From NCBI GenBank assembly GCA_037576195.1, contig CM075101.1:29016001-29080000 (forward strand): 64,000 bases of DNA, given 5' to 3'. Source of the DNA: Phytoseiulus persimilis (Eukaryota > Arthropoda > Arachnida > Mesostigmata > Phytoseiidae). Made by a program: the position numbers and the translations under genes. The first letter of the stretch is position 1. Each line of letters begins with the position of its first letter. Under the pieces are notes generated by a model. The model made no database searches, was not told the DNA's origin, and saw only the letters and a program-made list of their open reading frames with translations. Positions 12,086-25,500 of the stretch are shown piece by piece.

Positions 12086-13681
12086 TTATGCGATGGGATC
12101 CACTAAATAAGCCCTCAATGCTTGAACGATATCTCCAAGTGGTTTCGTTTGAAGCAGCAAGGGAATCGTTTTACAATACAGTGCCGAAATGGATCGACGT
12201 GGTCTGCATAGCCCAGGGGTCGAGGCCGCCGTCCCGCAACCGCGGAGCACGTGAAGGTTGATCTCCCAGGGCGGGATCGACTCGAGTACCTTCGAGTGGT
12301 TATCAGTAAAGCTTGGGAGGGCTTCATCATTTTCCACTCCTCATCCGTCCATATGGAAAGATGAATAAATGAGCTCTGATGGCTAAGTCTGTCAGTTCTT
12401 ATGGCAACAAAGCATAATTCATCTAACCTCATCACTCATCCACCCCCAGTCCATGGATTGATTGATGATGATTGATGAATAATGCCTGAACTTCAAAGCT
12501 CCAGTTCTCCCCCACTCGATTCGGGTTCTTCGGGAATGACCCCATAGTTGATTCAACGAATCCAGCGGAGCGAGAGAAGGATTGGTGAGGTCACCCGGAG
12601 GAGACCGTAGACGCCTTTGCATGGATCGGCATTAGCACCTCTCTCAAGCATCGATCACGAGAATTACTATTTCAGCGTCCGCGTGTGATCCCGGTTTTAT
12701 CACATGAGATGTCCGGCTGCACAGCAGGATACCTGTGAATGTGTCGCACCGATGCGAAATGCTCAAACGCTTTCGGTCAGGCTGAACCGTGCAGGAACGC
12801 AATACCGGAAATTCAGACAAGATCGGTTGGGTCAGGCCTCGAGTCGGATGCCGATGTGTCAGAGAGGCTCTCCGCTGGGGTTTGGTACCGGAACAGTGCT
12901 CTTGCTGAGGTAAAGGACGGTCAGATCGCGGTCTTCGGTCCCAGTCGAGCCATTGATGTCGATGCCCCATTCGGGGAGCGGCGATTTTATTGCGTATACG
13001 CCACCGAAGGAAGCGTTCACTCTCAGCCGTTCCTGACGCCCCCTGCCGGCTCTGCGGGCAAGGGTCGAGCGAGGAAGCAATGCATGCCCGAGTGCATCAA
13101 ACGGTCAGGCTGACAGGGCAGGCAAACAACACCGCGCTTGAATTTGGGCGCCTGCTTTTCGCGCTCCCGAACAACCTGGCGAACGAGCTTTCCTTTTACC
13201 GCGTTCGCACAAAATATTGAGACGCTCGCGGCTGGATATTGTGTGAAGTGGATGAGATCGAGGTCAAAGCGACCCCAGAAAACGGCCCTCGAATCAAGCC
13301 AGGGAAGCGAGTCCTCCACCTGGGGGCTCGGGGAAAGGCACATGCGGATGCTGCCAGTCTACTTTTATTGGGCGAATAGCCTCCGGCCGAGGGCCTTTGT
13401 GAATTTGGCAATTCTCCTCGAAACGCTTCCCACTGGCCGCTCTGGATGCGTCCGTATTTTCTCTTGGTGGGCTGAACGACCCCTCTGAGCTTCAGCGCTG
13501 CTCGCTGGCTGCTTCGGAAATCACGGTCTTCGTAAAGTATGCCTCCGCCAGAAGCTTCTCCGACGTTCCTGTTCTGGGTGAACATCTGGCTCATCGCGTC
13601 TCTCCACTTCCTGAGGAGGGACTCAGGGCTCTGAATTCCGGAGTGAGGGAAATCGCGCACGAGCGGGAGTGGCCTCCACAC
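12086..13681 (-). other. cluster of coding-like open frames, unresolved
   Basis: Minus-strand frames at 13196-13681, 12859-13080 and 12086-12345 read as mixed, non-repetitive protein (for example GIDINGSTGTEDRDLTVLYL and SIPPWEINLHVLRGCG). A plus-strand frame at 12739-13113 overlaps one of them and reads equally well, as expected when RNY-type codons are read on both strands. I could not join these frames with good splice sites, so I call no gene. Confidence 0.2.
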
Positions 13682-16509
13682 GAAAAAATCAGATGATTCA
13701 CAGTATCGTATGATAACCTCGAACTCATCGGAAACAGTGTTCGATCAAGAGGATTGCGAATATGTCTCCTCGTACAGCACTGGTCGATTCATCTATCCAC
13801 TCGGCCGTCCATTCGTTCCCCAACGAGGCCTGGCTTCCTGCTCGTGTTCGTGTGAGCAAAAGCTCTTCCGATGATTATCCAGACGTGGCCGGTGAGTCAA
13901 TCGAAGGAATCCAACGAGTGATCCAAGATTCGAAGTTGTGCATTCTCGAACCATTATCTCCATTATTCCTAGATGGATCATCGATCCAATGTTCTTCACA
14001 AAAGCAGTGACGTCGCAGCGGTGGCGGTGGCAACTCCAACAACGACTACCGTGTCTCCGATGTGGAGGAGGGGCTCAGAGTGACCGGTCGAACACCGCCG
14101 TTGATTGCGTATATCACGTCGAACCCGCTCGTAGAACGCTGCCGCCGCCGCCGTGGAGATAGTAACACCACTGCCACGATTCCTCCTCGCGGATACTTGT
14201 CGGCTTCGTAGGCTCCGACATCGTGTTTTTGGCGTTCGATTCAGGCCGACGATTCGAGCTGCACATCTTAGCTGGAGGCAATCTGATGGTGCTGCCCACG
14301 CGTCGGAATATAAATAGACTGCCATACAAGAACCCCGCTTCCAGATGGAACCGCCGAGTGGAATCAGGCCAGTGACGCGTGGGAAATGATACGAGGAGAC
14401 CGCCGCCCCATGAAACAATGACGCCTGCGAAACTTGTCGAATGTTTACCATCGGGGAGATGGAAATAGGAACATCTCGTCCCATCAGACGCCGGGGTGAG
14501 CATTTAAATGTGTTTGCCATGCGGGAAGCGGTCACGGTGCGACATCCATAGCAACATGTCAAGACTCGGAGAAACCGAGAACACAATGGCGGCGGACTCA
14601 CGCTTTTCGCTCAGCCTACCGCTCGAGGAATTCTCATAAGTTCGCCAGTGAGATTCGCCGAGCGCTCAGCTGAGAAGCGAAACACACGGATTAGTCTATA
14701 GCTCAGAACTTGTAAGAAGACATCGGAAGAGGCTTAGCCAGGCGCTTTCGAAACTAATCGGGTTGAGGCGCTGTTTTTACAGTTCCGAATCTCCTGACTC
14801 CGGTTGCACCGAAGGACCTTTTCGAACCTCGACCGGCGGAATCAGATCAATGATTTCAAACGGATGCTAATCAATGGGAATATACGCCAAGATACCATCC
14901 GTCAGTTCATATTCGAGCGGCCCGGAAGGGACGATCTGGACGATGTTGGACCGGACGGCGACGAATGCGCAAGAGGGTTACGCAAGGAGTATAGCGTTCA
15001 ACAATACTCCAGGACCGCGATGTTGCGGGGGTTGACAGAACTGATAAGCTCATGGAGGTTAAACATCCCGTAGGCTCGGATGTCAATTGTTTGCTCAGAA
15101 CAAAGAGAGTGTACAGTACGTATGGGAGCGAGTCTCAGTGCGCTTCCCACACTTTCCACTGTAGGAGGAAACTCGAATGGATCATCCTAGCGAGTATCGA
15201 ACGGTGTTTGACATTGACCTCGATTCTGAAATCCACAGAGGAAACTGAGATTCGGATCCGGAGAGTTGCCTGACGTATGCGAGACCGGGGATCGACTTCA
15301 GATCCCCGGTAAACTCATCCTGATCCCTCTTGTCGTACGAGCCTTTGGGGGGAATGTCCGGAACCCGTTTGTCTCCTCACGGGAGCTTAACGCAAACCAG
15401 GAGCGAGCAACTGAGCAAACCGACCGGTGAATTTCAGCGGTGGATCGGTGAGACGCATCATAACCAGGGCTGTGCGCTGCGTCACGGATTTCCCGGCCCT
15501 TCGGCGCGCCGAGCCAAATAGCGCGCCGGCAGGCGCTGCGAACTCCTTGCCGCGCGCCGCTGCGACGCCGCCGCATTGTTTTCATGGCGGCGCTTCATGG
15601 ATTCGATCCCGAATCCCAGGGTTGCTAAGTCAAATCACGACGAAGCGGAATTCACTGCTACGTATATTTCCTTCTCTCCCGCGTTTGATTTCATTGATAC
15701 TTCGACGCGTTAACTCCGGCGTCGGGATACAACTACAGAGATTCAGTTCTCAGTGATCGCTCCACGAACGTCGGCATATGAGACATATCCATGAATTCGA
15801 AGTGTCAGGCTCTAAGCTGAACGATTTGTTCATGGAGACGGGGTCTTATGAGTGGTCCGTTCCGGCCAGAAGAATTCGACGATAATCGCGTGATTGTCGA
15901 AAAATACTGGACGGGTTTAGAACCTAGTTTAGAACACCCGTCTCTGCGAGAAGGGTTTCTCACATATGGCTAAATGTACATGATTGACGAATGGTTGGCG
16001 AGCGGCTCCGAGGAAAGGTTGAAAATCCATTTTGAGGAATGGTTGACAATCAATCTATTAATCAGCCATGCAGGGACCGGCGCGTCGTGGCGCGCCGCGA
16101 CACTTCCGGTACGCCACTGTTCGCCGTGGCGAGCGTCGCCGCTGTGTGTTTTCCAATCTTTCGCCGCCGCCGTCGGAAATACCCGCGGCGCACACCTCTG
16201 ATCATAACTCCGCTACGCTTCGCCCTGAGCATGCGTCTTGGGGTAATCTTCCACTTGAAACACTCGAGTTTCTTCCTTTCAAGCTCGTGAGCTGAGACAT
16301 TTTCGACTGTCTTTTCTCTGTGTGCCGCTTAAGGTATTTCTTGGAGCTCTCATCGATGGGCGGGAAGAGGCCTCCTGGACGAGGTTACCGTGTCCGAAAG
16401 GATGGTATTAATACGCAACGCGTTGTGTGGATCGGATGTTTAAACACTGTGAACAAGGGAGCACCAAGGTGATGGATGCAAAGAGCGGTTCGCACGGTAT
16501 TGTGTAGAT
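13682..16509. other. no gene established
   Basis: Contains the 15284-15310 hairpin and GCG-rich stretches near 15480-15590 and 16080-16200. No exon chain or conserved domain was recognised. Confidence 0.5.
15284..15310. repeat. perfect 10-bp GC-rich hairpin, 7-nt loop
   Basis: ACCGGGGATC at 15284-15293 pairs exactly with GATCCCCGGT at 15301-15310 around loop GACTTCA. It lies in a gene-free stretch. Confidence 0.85.
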
Positions 16510-16575
16510 CAGCGCTTCTCAACCTTTTTCCCATGGACCCTGGTCTGATGCGTCAGATCGCCATGGACCCCGGTT
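16510..16575 (+). mobile_element. hAT-like DNA transposon end (fragment)
   Basis: The sequence opens with CAGCGCTTCTCAACCTTTTT, which closely matches the terminal inverted repeat pattern common in non-autonomous hAT elements (CAGNGNTTCTCAACC). It is followed by two direct repeats of CCATGGACCC at 16531 and 16561. I found no matching inverted end (GGTTGAGAAGCGCTG) within a few kilobases to the right, so this is probably a truncated or diverged copy. No transposase is visible. Confidence 0.5.
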
Positions 16576-19500
16576 GCGAATCATTGGTATGAACCGCCGC
16601 CGCCACCGCTGGGGCCAACGATGAGGGGAGCGGGCCACTCGCCAAGACAATGGCTTCCGATCGAACTCCACAATTATCCGTTATTAGATTTCCCTCGGTA
16701 GACTCTCCGGTTTTCTGACTCATCGTCCTTATTCCTCAATTTTCGGGTAATGTATTGATTTTATTGACACTCTGGTAGCGCCCTCCGGCTAGCAGGCGGC
16801 TAGGCACATAGGCTCGCCCACTCAACCTCACACACAGCTATCAGGACACATCGATGAGTGTAATAGCACCGAAGCCCTGAATCATACTCGTTTGCCGATC
16901 CGGCCCCCCGGAAGACTTCCGAATCCCCCGTGCTCCCCTACCTTCGGTTGTATAGAAACTCTCTCCGGTTGTCTGCCGTCATTGCCAAGGATCTCCTTCG
17001 TTAACCCATCAGACCGTGTTCCTCATCCAGGAGGTTCTTGTCGCGACGTCTCTCTCGCCGCAGAGGCCGACTATCGCTTACGAACAATCGGCCACGGGAG
17101 GCCAAGCCGGGGACTGCATTGGATAGATCTCTCAGTTTCGTGTTCAGTCTCGCTCATACACTAATTCTCCCGGAAGTCCATGTTCTCTGACCTCAGTACT
17201 GTCATCTCCTCTTCGTCGTCGTTACACTGCACGCCAACGGAGGCAAGCCGCCGTGGTGTCTGTCGGGGCAGTAGTCGCGGAATGTATGAACAACACATTT
17301 GCGGTTATAATGAATAATATAGTTCGCTGGGCAGACGCTCGAGTGGCCTTTCCACATGATGCAAGACTGGGCGGACGGGTGGATAACTGGGTGGCAGGCG
17401 GACTGGACGGCAAGCAAGCACCAATGACGTACATAATGGAACAACTCTCACCAATCAAATATTAACAGTCTATGCCGTCCAATGTTCTTCGTTGTGAGCA
17501 CTTGTGTCGAGGTGTTCGTTCGCTCACCATTGAGGCCGACAGCAGTCAGTTGACGCTTCCTCTGTCTTCCGTTCGCCGGGGTAGCGAGACGGCTACCAGT
17601 GTGGTGAGGTTGTCTATGTCTCGCATGTCGTCCGTATCGACAGTTTCTTCCGGCAATAACGGCTCACGAGTTCCGGATAGAAATCTGCTCCGGAGATTCA
17701 GAGTTGGGACCAAGCGGACTCACTTTCTCTGGAGAGTCTCGCCTCAACTCTGAACCTGAAACAGGTTGTCGAAAAGAGGTAATCGACGAAACATGATTGA
17801 TCAAAAATGAAGTCTGCACGCGTACACATGTTCAGGGGGCTCGAGAGCTTCCGTCGAGCTTTTACCCACACCTGAGAGAAACTCTCGTCGATGAGGAGCA
17901 GGGGCCTGAAAGTTTTGCTTCTGTCTATCCGCTCCCTGCCATATCGATCCTGCCGATCTCTAAACCACGGTCAGGGTTCATCCCTGATGTCTATTGGAGG
18001 CAATTCTCGCAGGCTTCCTCCGCCAAAGAGCCCAAAGGGGCGCTCTCAGGGGCATGACTGGCATTGCTCACGGAGTCTAAGCTTCCTGAGAGCGAGGCAA
18101 AATGCATCATAAATCATGACCGAATCAGAGAATATCGCTCGTCCCGCACAAATAAGACTTCGGAACGGACCGTGCTCGATGAGTGTCCACGCGGTTAGAA
18201 GATTATCAGAGTCCGTTGGACTTGTGCGTGAGAAATCATGAAACCAACTTGCTTGGGTAACCCCACGATGAGGGGTTCGAACCAAGATTCTCAACGTTCC
18301 TCAGGACCTCTTCGTGTTCCATGCCAAACGTACCACTGAGAGCATGCTCCGTCAAAGCTTTAGGCAAAGGAGGGATGAAATGGAGGCGACACCGACAATG
18401 CTGGTGTGTGCAGAATAGAGTCTTAAATCTTGGGACTTCCCTGTCACATTCGACTTCAATCGACGGAGTTGGATTCTTGCGGCACATTTGCACAGAGAGT
18501 TTCCGATGAACACGAAACGCATGACCGAGCGGCTCCTGATCAAATGGAGGGTCAGAAAGGATCATCCTGGTGCCTTCCGCTCCGATGTCAATGGAGGAAG
18601 CCATTTTCCGTCGCACTCGCCTTTTCCACTTGAAACTGAGTATTGTACTCTATGACGACCGTTTATAAGAGGAAGGTTTCGAGCTATCAACTCCCTGTTG
18701 GCGCCGATAATCGAAACAAAGAGAGGAAAGGGGTGCACTCAACAGCTGAAAATTCCCGAGAGGCTTGCATCGATCGATCCCCTCCTCTGTTATTTCTCAG
18801 GGAGCGTAGCTCTCAGAATGTCCGCCATTTAGAGCTCTAACAGGCTCCGAAAAACGGTGAGCGAGATTTCCGAAACACTCACAGCAGCACCACGGAGGTG
18901 GAAACCAGGTTCCGTCCATGGGGCCGCTGTTAAAATGCCGAGCCCGAACCCTTGCGATGCCGATCTTGAACCGCGCGCTCAAGAATTGATTATGAGAATC
19001 GTGGGAACAATTGACAATCGCTTGCTGTAACGGCTGCTGAGCCGCTGGGTTGAGCTGTTGCTACATAAATATCCTTCTAGCGACTCTTTCAGCTAATGAA
19101 CAGACGAGTTCGCATGTTTCAGATTAATCTCGCTCGCTTCTGTTCGTGAAAAAAAAAAGTTTTGGGTGCCATCGCAAACGAATGAATTGAGTAACGATTG
19201 AACGAACAAGACCAGTGGTCGCGCTGGTCCGCTGCCATGAGCTCAAAGTGATCTGAGGGTGCTTCGGAAAATTTCGCGGAGAGCCTAGGCGCTCGGGAAA
19301 AAAAGGCTCAAAGAAGGGACATCACGGCGCGAAGCAGGAGACCATAAATTATTAATAGATGGAGAAGCGTTAGCCATATGATGAATAGTTACGGAAACTC
19401 GCGCTGCAATTATTTTACGAAGGCTTCCACGGTGGATGATCATTCTGTGCGGCACTTTCCGTTGCACTTCCAGCTCTTTCGCTCCTCATTGTTCCGCGAT

Positions 19501-20462
19501 ATGTTTCGCTGCTCGATTCTCTATCTCCCCCTCCAGTCTGCGTCTACTGCTGGGTTTTCTCATGGTGGAGAGTTATTTCAAGGATGAGCATGAGTGGTGA
19601 TTTCGGAGGTCGTGCGTTTGAGTCCCGGGGGAACATCCTAAGACTTCATTAGTTTTCGCTGTGTGGATAGAAATATCGAGGTCAAACCCCGGGAAGATGA
19701 GGCAGCGAAGCAGTGTCGAGCCCTGACTGTAGGACAAATACGAGAGATGGGCCTAGAATTGGCAGGTCCAACGTGCAAGAGAACAGGAGCCATTGTAGCG
19801 CTTACGACAAAAGCGAGGGACCCCGGATCCTCGGCGCTGCTCGAGCGGCCACACCAGGAATTCGTTTATTTGTACTATTGTTCGGAGACGGGCTTCCATG
19901 ATGTTAATGCACACGTGCGGATGCATATGTTGAGGAACGTCGAGTGGGAGCATCTCCCCGATGCGTCGACGAACGTATGGGGAGTTCGGTCGGATTCCTC
20001 CCTCTGATCCGTGCGGGATGAAACTGCCGCATATTTTGTTCTGAGAGCTCTCGAGATCTCAGATGAGAATGGCGGTTATGCATTTCCATGATTGTGAAGC
20101 CCGTATGGATGCTCGATCAGCAAACTACCCAGTCTAGCAACATGTTCAAAGGCAGGCGGACGTCTCGAAACTGGCGATTCAAGCACCAACTACCTTCCAC
20201 AACAATCGGTCGAACATGAAATGCGAGGAATTGATAACTCGTCAAAACGACTTCAAACCTGTGGCTTCGGCAGTGCTCTCGTGAGGATGAAAAATTTGCG
20301 GATAGTGTTATAAGGATGATCTAGGCGAACTACCCGATTTATTAGGACGTCGGTTAATATTCTCACACGAGACGAAATCGATTGGAATGCGAGTTGTCCC
20401 GACCGAACGAGTATCTAATGAGTTTCGCCGTGGGTGACGAAACTTGTTGCTCGTTGCGCGAT

Positions 20463-20486
20463 CCCCCCCCCCCCCCCCCCCCCCCC
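20463..20486. repeat. poly-C tract (24 nt)
   Basis: An uninterrupted run of 24 C on the + strand, followed by GTTCCCCC. It is the longest of four C/G homopolymers in the window. Confidence 0.95.
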
Positions 20487-20987
20487 GTTCCCCCAGTGAG
20501 CGAACAAGAACACAGGTCCATTTCTCTTTCCTGGTTCATCACAACAAGGTCAGAGATCATGTTTCTGACAATGTCCTAGCAAATAAATAGACGCAACACG
20601 GAATCGACCCACGAGATCGAGTATTATCCGGTGGGCGAGACAAAGCGAGGATCTCCCGAAGAGTTCCTAGATGGGCTTTATTCATTCGAGATTTCCTCCC
20701 CCTTACCACGTTTGCCCTTCAGACTCGAATCGAGATAAACCGCCCAAACAGCTCATTTGTAGCTCAACCATTGCGCACTGTCACATCATGGCTCCCTGTG
20801 GGAATCAATCCAAGAATCAAGAAAGCCAGCCATTCGAGGGAGTTCTCAAACGAAAGAGGAGCTCACGCAATGGAATCCATGGGCACTGAGAGCGTTTTAA
20901 AAACTTGTCCAAACGTGTATAAATGTTTATGAGTCTCCCTTGATGGAGCGTTGCTTGGAGGCAAGCAAGTGAGCAATCAGGGCGGTC

Positions 20988-21009
20988 GCCAGCCAGCCAG
21001 CCAGCCAGC
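20988..21009. repeat. GCCA tetranucleotide repeat
   Basis: About 5.5 perfect tandem copies of GCCA. Shorter CAGCCAGCCAGTCAGC-type runs recur near 23660 and 56745, so this simple sequence is scattered through the window. Confidence 0.9.
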
Positions 21010-22530
21010 GACCAAGTGAGGAAGTCCTCGGACTGGGGCGAAGGCGAGGAATTTAGCCTGTGATGAGTGATGTGCTCGGCAAACTCCGCTGGAGACTCGC
21101 TCTGTCGGAGATATGCGGCTGGCGAGGTCTGCTAGAGCGGTATGCAAATATGACACCATAGTTTTAATTATATCTGTCCTCCACTGCCGAGGGAGTCTTC
21201 TTGCTCTCTCCCAGCTACCCACCCTCATTCCGCCTGGTCTCCCCTGGTGCCCGCGGAGCTCTCTGCGCTCATGCCCGCACCCTACGCTCTGGCAACAGCA
21301 GCAGATCCGCCGGCACCGCGAACACGTTACAAGCGGGAAAACGGATGAGAAGATGAGCGAGCGTCCTCAGAAGTTCGTCACTGCTCTAATAGCGGGACCG
21401 TCGGCGCGAGCGTCTCCAAGAGGAGCCCGCGAGCAACAGAGGGAGAGACATGGAAAGATAGATTCGACTGTCGTACGGACACTCGCAGCCCGGACTCACT
21501 GACCCCGCCGGATTCCGAGGCCCGCCAAGAGCGAGCACCCGACTGAAAGCAGAACGGACCGGGGAGCATTTGAACTGTTGCAAACTCGAGCGAAATTCTC
21601 TTTGTTGGACTTACTTCTTCCGAACCTCTCTCCGACCATTCAACAGGCACCAGACGCTAGAGGAAATCTATTGTGTTTTGAATTGTTATTTCGTGGCAGT
21701 TAAACAGGTTGTTCCCTCCTCTGCTTCGCGCTCTCGTTTTATTCCTTCCTCTCTCCGGATCTGAAAACGATCATCTGCCGGAGGTTAACACCAGTTGGTT
21801 CTTTTGAGACCGTTCCGTTTTCGTTTTACGATTTGTCTGATCCAGGCCGCGCTCTTCCGTTATTCCGCGTGAGCCGCCCGTCATGACGCGTCGAGCTTTA
21901 AATAAGGTCCTATTCGCTGTGCGACGCGGATTCCTGAGAAAAGAAAAACAATCCCTCAAGTCCGACGAGTACCCTGGACAGGATGAAGCGTTCTCCGACA
22001 AGACTGGAGGTGCTGAGAGAAGAAATCAGAGCCGACTCGGTGACGCGATTCTGAGAATGAGAGGAATGGGCGATTTTACGTTCCAATGCGAGTCGCAAAA
22101 AGCGACGGGAATCCAAATGCTTTCAGATAATTGATTCCTGACGAACATGATTGATAGTTTCGCTCGTCGGGAGGAAAATATAATAGAACGACGACTTTCC
22201 CGAATCCACACGAAGTCCGTCCATTGCACTCGACTCGGGTTGTCGATGCGGCGTCGTTGGTGCGGACGTCAGAACTCGACTCCTGCGGAGCGCTCAAATA
22301 AAACTTCATTCCCCGTCGTTGTGACGGACCGGAAGAATCAAAGCTTCATGAAGCGATCTATGGCAGACCCGGCGTCCTCCGTAACACTGGATCACGGGAG
22401 AGAGGGGGTCGAAGGGATAGCTGGGAAAGCAAAAGAGATTTAAAAAAGCAATAACGTTGATAACGCCACTAACAATAAATAGCGCCGGCAAGGGCCACCG
22501 AGTCGGAGCAAGCCACGAATCAGCAAGACT

Positions 22531-22560
22531 AGAGCCGCTCCGAAATGTTCGAGCGGCTCT
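22531..22560. repeat. 10-bp hairpin extended by 3 bp past a bulge
   Basis: AGAGCCGCTC at 22531-22540 and its exact reverse complement GAGCGGCTCT at 22551-22560. Inside, GAA pairs with TTC after a single bulged C, leaving an ATG triloop. RNA from either strand would fold tightly here. Confidence 0.85.
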
Positions 22561-25500
22561 TCAATAAACTTCGACTCGACTACGGCCGACACTGTAGGCC
22601 GTCATTGCTGATGAGGCTGCTGATGATGATCATTTGTTTCGTGACCAATTTACTCAGGAGCACATCGCTGCTCCACTCAAACCCCTCGGAGTCTTGGCAC
22701 GCAGACACGGAAGACTGTCGGGTACCTTTCGTGGCTGGAGTTCGCTGTTTCGGGTAAGAACACGTTGAACCAGCACTCCAGCGCTCGAAGTTTCCTTGAG
22801 AGGCTGTTTTATTTCAAGCGCAGGAAGAATGGCTCATTAATTAAACATCTGCATCCGTCGCACGCCCCGTCTGACGTGCCGTCGACAGCCAGATACATTT
22901 TCTACTCTGCTTCTGTTTTCCCCTCGCTGAACCTCGTACGAACACAGACTTCTCCGAAGGATGTTCCGACCCTCCAAAACGTTCCCGCTGCTCCAATGAT
23001 AATGGAAAGCGTATCGACACTTGCATTGGAAATCAACAATCATCAAGGAACGCAAGCTCCGTTCGGGCTGTTTGTCTAGTAGGAGATTCGAAAGGCGGGG
23101 GAGAGCCGATATTCGGCCGGAGGCCCTGGATGCCTACCGAGAGAAGGTTCCATTGGACCTCGACCAGCATTATCCATCTTCGTACGTTGGAAGCCCGCGT
23201 GGGACTCGCGGGCAGTTGTTCCTTGAAAAGGGTTATTGGGACTGCGGAGGCGGCTTGAATATTTAGAGGAGCCCACCTAAGCTCAGCGAATCTAACCGAG
23301 CAGCATCTGAACAAGTTCCGCTCGGCGACCACTTAAATCCCAAAACGGCCCTGGGGCTCGGCATGAGGCCGTGGTGATAACCGAGGAATTTGCGAAAGAG
23401 GCTGAACGTTCGCATATTCGCTCCTCGGTCCAGGGTCGTGGATCATGTGAGCCCTGTTTTCCATGTCCGAACGATTAGATAGTAGCACTCTAGTTAAGTA
23501 GTCGTTGAATCCGAGCCGCGTTATTTTCCATCCGCGCAGTTATGCTGCATGTTGTCGACTCGACCAGTTGTCTGTTCGATCTCAATGGAGCCGAGGGCAT
23601 ATATCTTTCCATCATTGCTGTGAGACATACTTCCGTCCTACCATCTTACTGCGTTAGTGAGCCAGCCAGTCAGCCAGCCAGTTCAGTAGCAAGAACAGAG
23701 AGGGGGACGAACTTGGTCGTCGACCAGATGAAGCCGTTGTTAATATTAGAACCACAGTCACGAGTGCTTGTGGTGGCCGCCGCCGCCAAGTTCTCCATCG
23801 TTGTGCTCTGATTAAGCAAGCAGTTATGAAGAGAACACTCGTTCGCTCCTTCCCGCTCACCAGAGACGGACGAGGCGACGGACCGACACACGGACAGATA
23901 TCTGGTGAAATATGCACCACTAGGATCATACGCTTTGTTCTCTTGTAGTTCCCCCTGGATGCCTTGAGCAAGCTCCAGACACTCACATCGACGGAACGAC
24001 CGGCGGCGATGCAAGTGAGGGTGAAAGTTGCGGCCGGCCAAGATGAAGCGAAACGCCGTCTTTTATACCCCTTCGTCCCTCAACATTCTCGTCGAGGCTC
24101 CTGATTCAAGTCGTGCGTTATCATCACCATCAGCACCTCAAGGAATTAAAGGAGGGCACAATCAGCCGTGGCTGAGTTGCGAGAAGTGGAATTCTTCTCG
24201 AAAGATTCGAACCAAAGACTGAGTAGTATCACTGAGTCAGCTTTTCAGTGAGGACGGGTCAGTCGTTCCGCAAGATGAAGTTTTCTATTGGATTCGCGCT
24301 CAAGGCTAACGGCGTCAACAGGATCCAAAACACACATCAGCCCCGATAGGAACTATCTTTCGTGAGCGCAGATGAGTCGCGGAGAACTGGTCGAGCGTCT
24401 CAATGGATGGAGTTCCTACTGAGCAAACGGGTGAAATCATGGAGACTTGAAGTTTCACTCCGTGCAAGGTGCGATGTGACTTTCGCGGAACATCAGAACT
24501 GGAACCGTCGTCCTTCCTCCGAGGCGGAATCCACATCAAATCAGTTCTGGTACTGATTTCTGGTCATGCATGGAGATTCGGCGAGCAAACAAAGAGGAGC
24601 AGCATGAGGCAGGGATTGTGGAGCGGCTGACCACGGAATTCTCGGTGACTCCGTCTCTCTTTTCTCTCCGGGCAGGAGCATATCAATCACGCGTCAGAGC
24701 GTCGCAGGGGGTCTTCGTGGAGGGGAGCCTCCAGACGCGGGGAAGAAATCCGAGTCGCGCTTCGCAAATGGCGGACGGATTCAACGGCGCAGTACATTAT
24801 GGAGGATGCCAGCGACTTGATCGATCGATCGGAGACAAACGCGCTCCATACGACCTGTGAGTCTGCTTGATGCGTTCTAATGCACGACGAAGTTGCGTGA
24901 GGCGCACACTCTATGCGCCTTGCCTGGCCGTCTCATGTGTGTGCTTGCCGCTCTCGTGACAACAAACGTGACAGCGAACGTGACAAATGATGACTCTGTG
25001 GACTTTCGGTCTTTCGCGGAGTCAGGTGTATCCGTCCCGCTTGGAGCCCCGTTGGAGCGTTTCGGCATGATTGCAATGCTCGTTCAATGGGGAGAAAACC
25101 TGTTCGTCAAAGTTTCTTCCTTACCGTTTTGAATTATTTTTGATGATGCATGTATCGGGAATCAATACTTCCAAAACTCAATTTCCCCTCAAGCAAGCAT
25201 CCCCGTCTCAAGGATCACGCGGGAGAATATAATCGCAGCGGTTGGAGGGAGTCGAGTGAAGCTTTCTTATCCTCTCCTCTTTATTGAAACCACGACTCAA
25301 GACGGGCGGGAAAAACTCTCAGTGTCACAGCGATCCTTCAAGAGGGCTGACTGTTTGGTTCGTCGGCTCCCTTGAGCTAATACGTGACGGCGACGGGTGC
25401 GACGGGACCAGCTCCTGTCCGGACCCTCTGCGCCCCCTCCCCAACCCATTTTTCCTCTTCCGTTCTCCCCGCCCTCGTCGTCTCTCTTTGTATTATTAGG

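Noticed and set aside
14749..14776. GGTTGAGGCGCTG as a possible partner end for the hAT-like terminus at 16510
   Set aside because: It lies on the wrong side and has a 2-nt deletion relative to the expected inverted terminus.
18256..18285. GGGGTTCGAACC resembling a tRNA B box
   Set aside because: No flanking stems and no A box at the right distance.
19663..20007. 114-codon frame with a cysteine and several histidines suggesting a zinc finger
   Set aside because: It lacks the paired C-x2-4-C and H-x3-5-H spacing; no neighbouring fingers.
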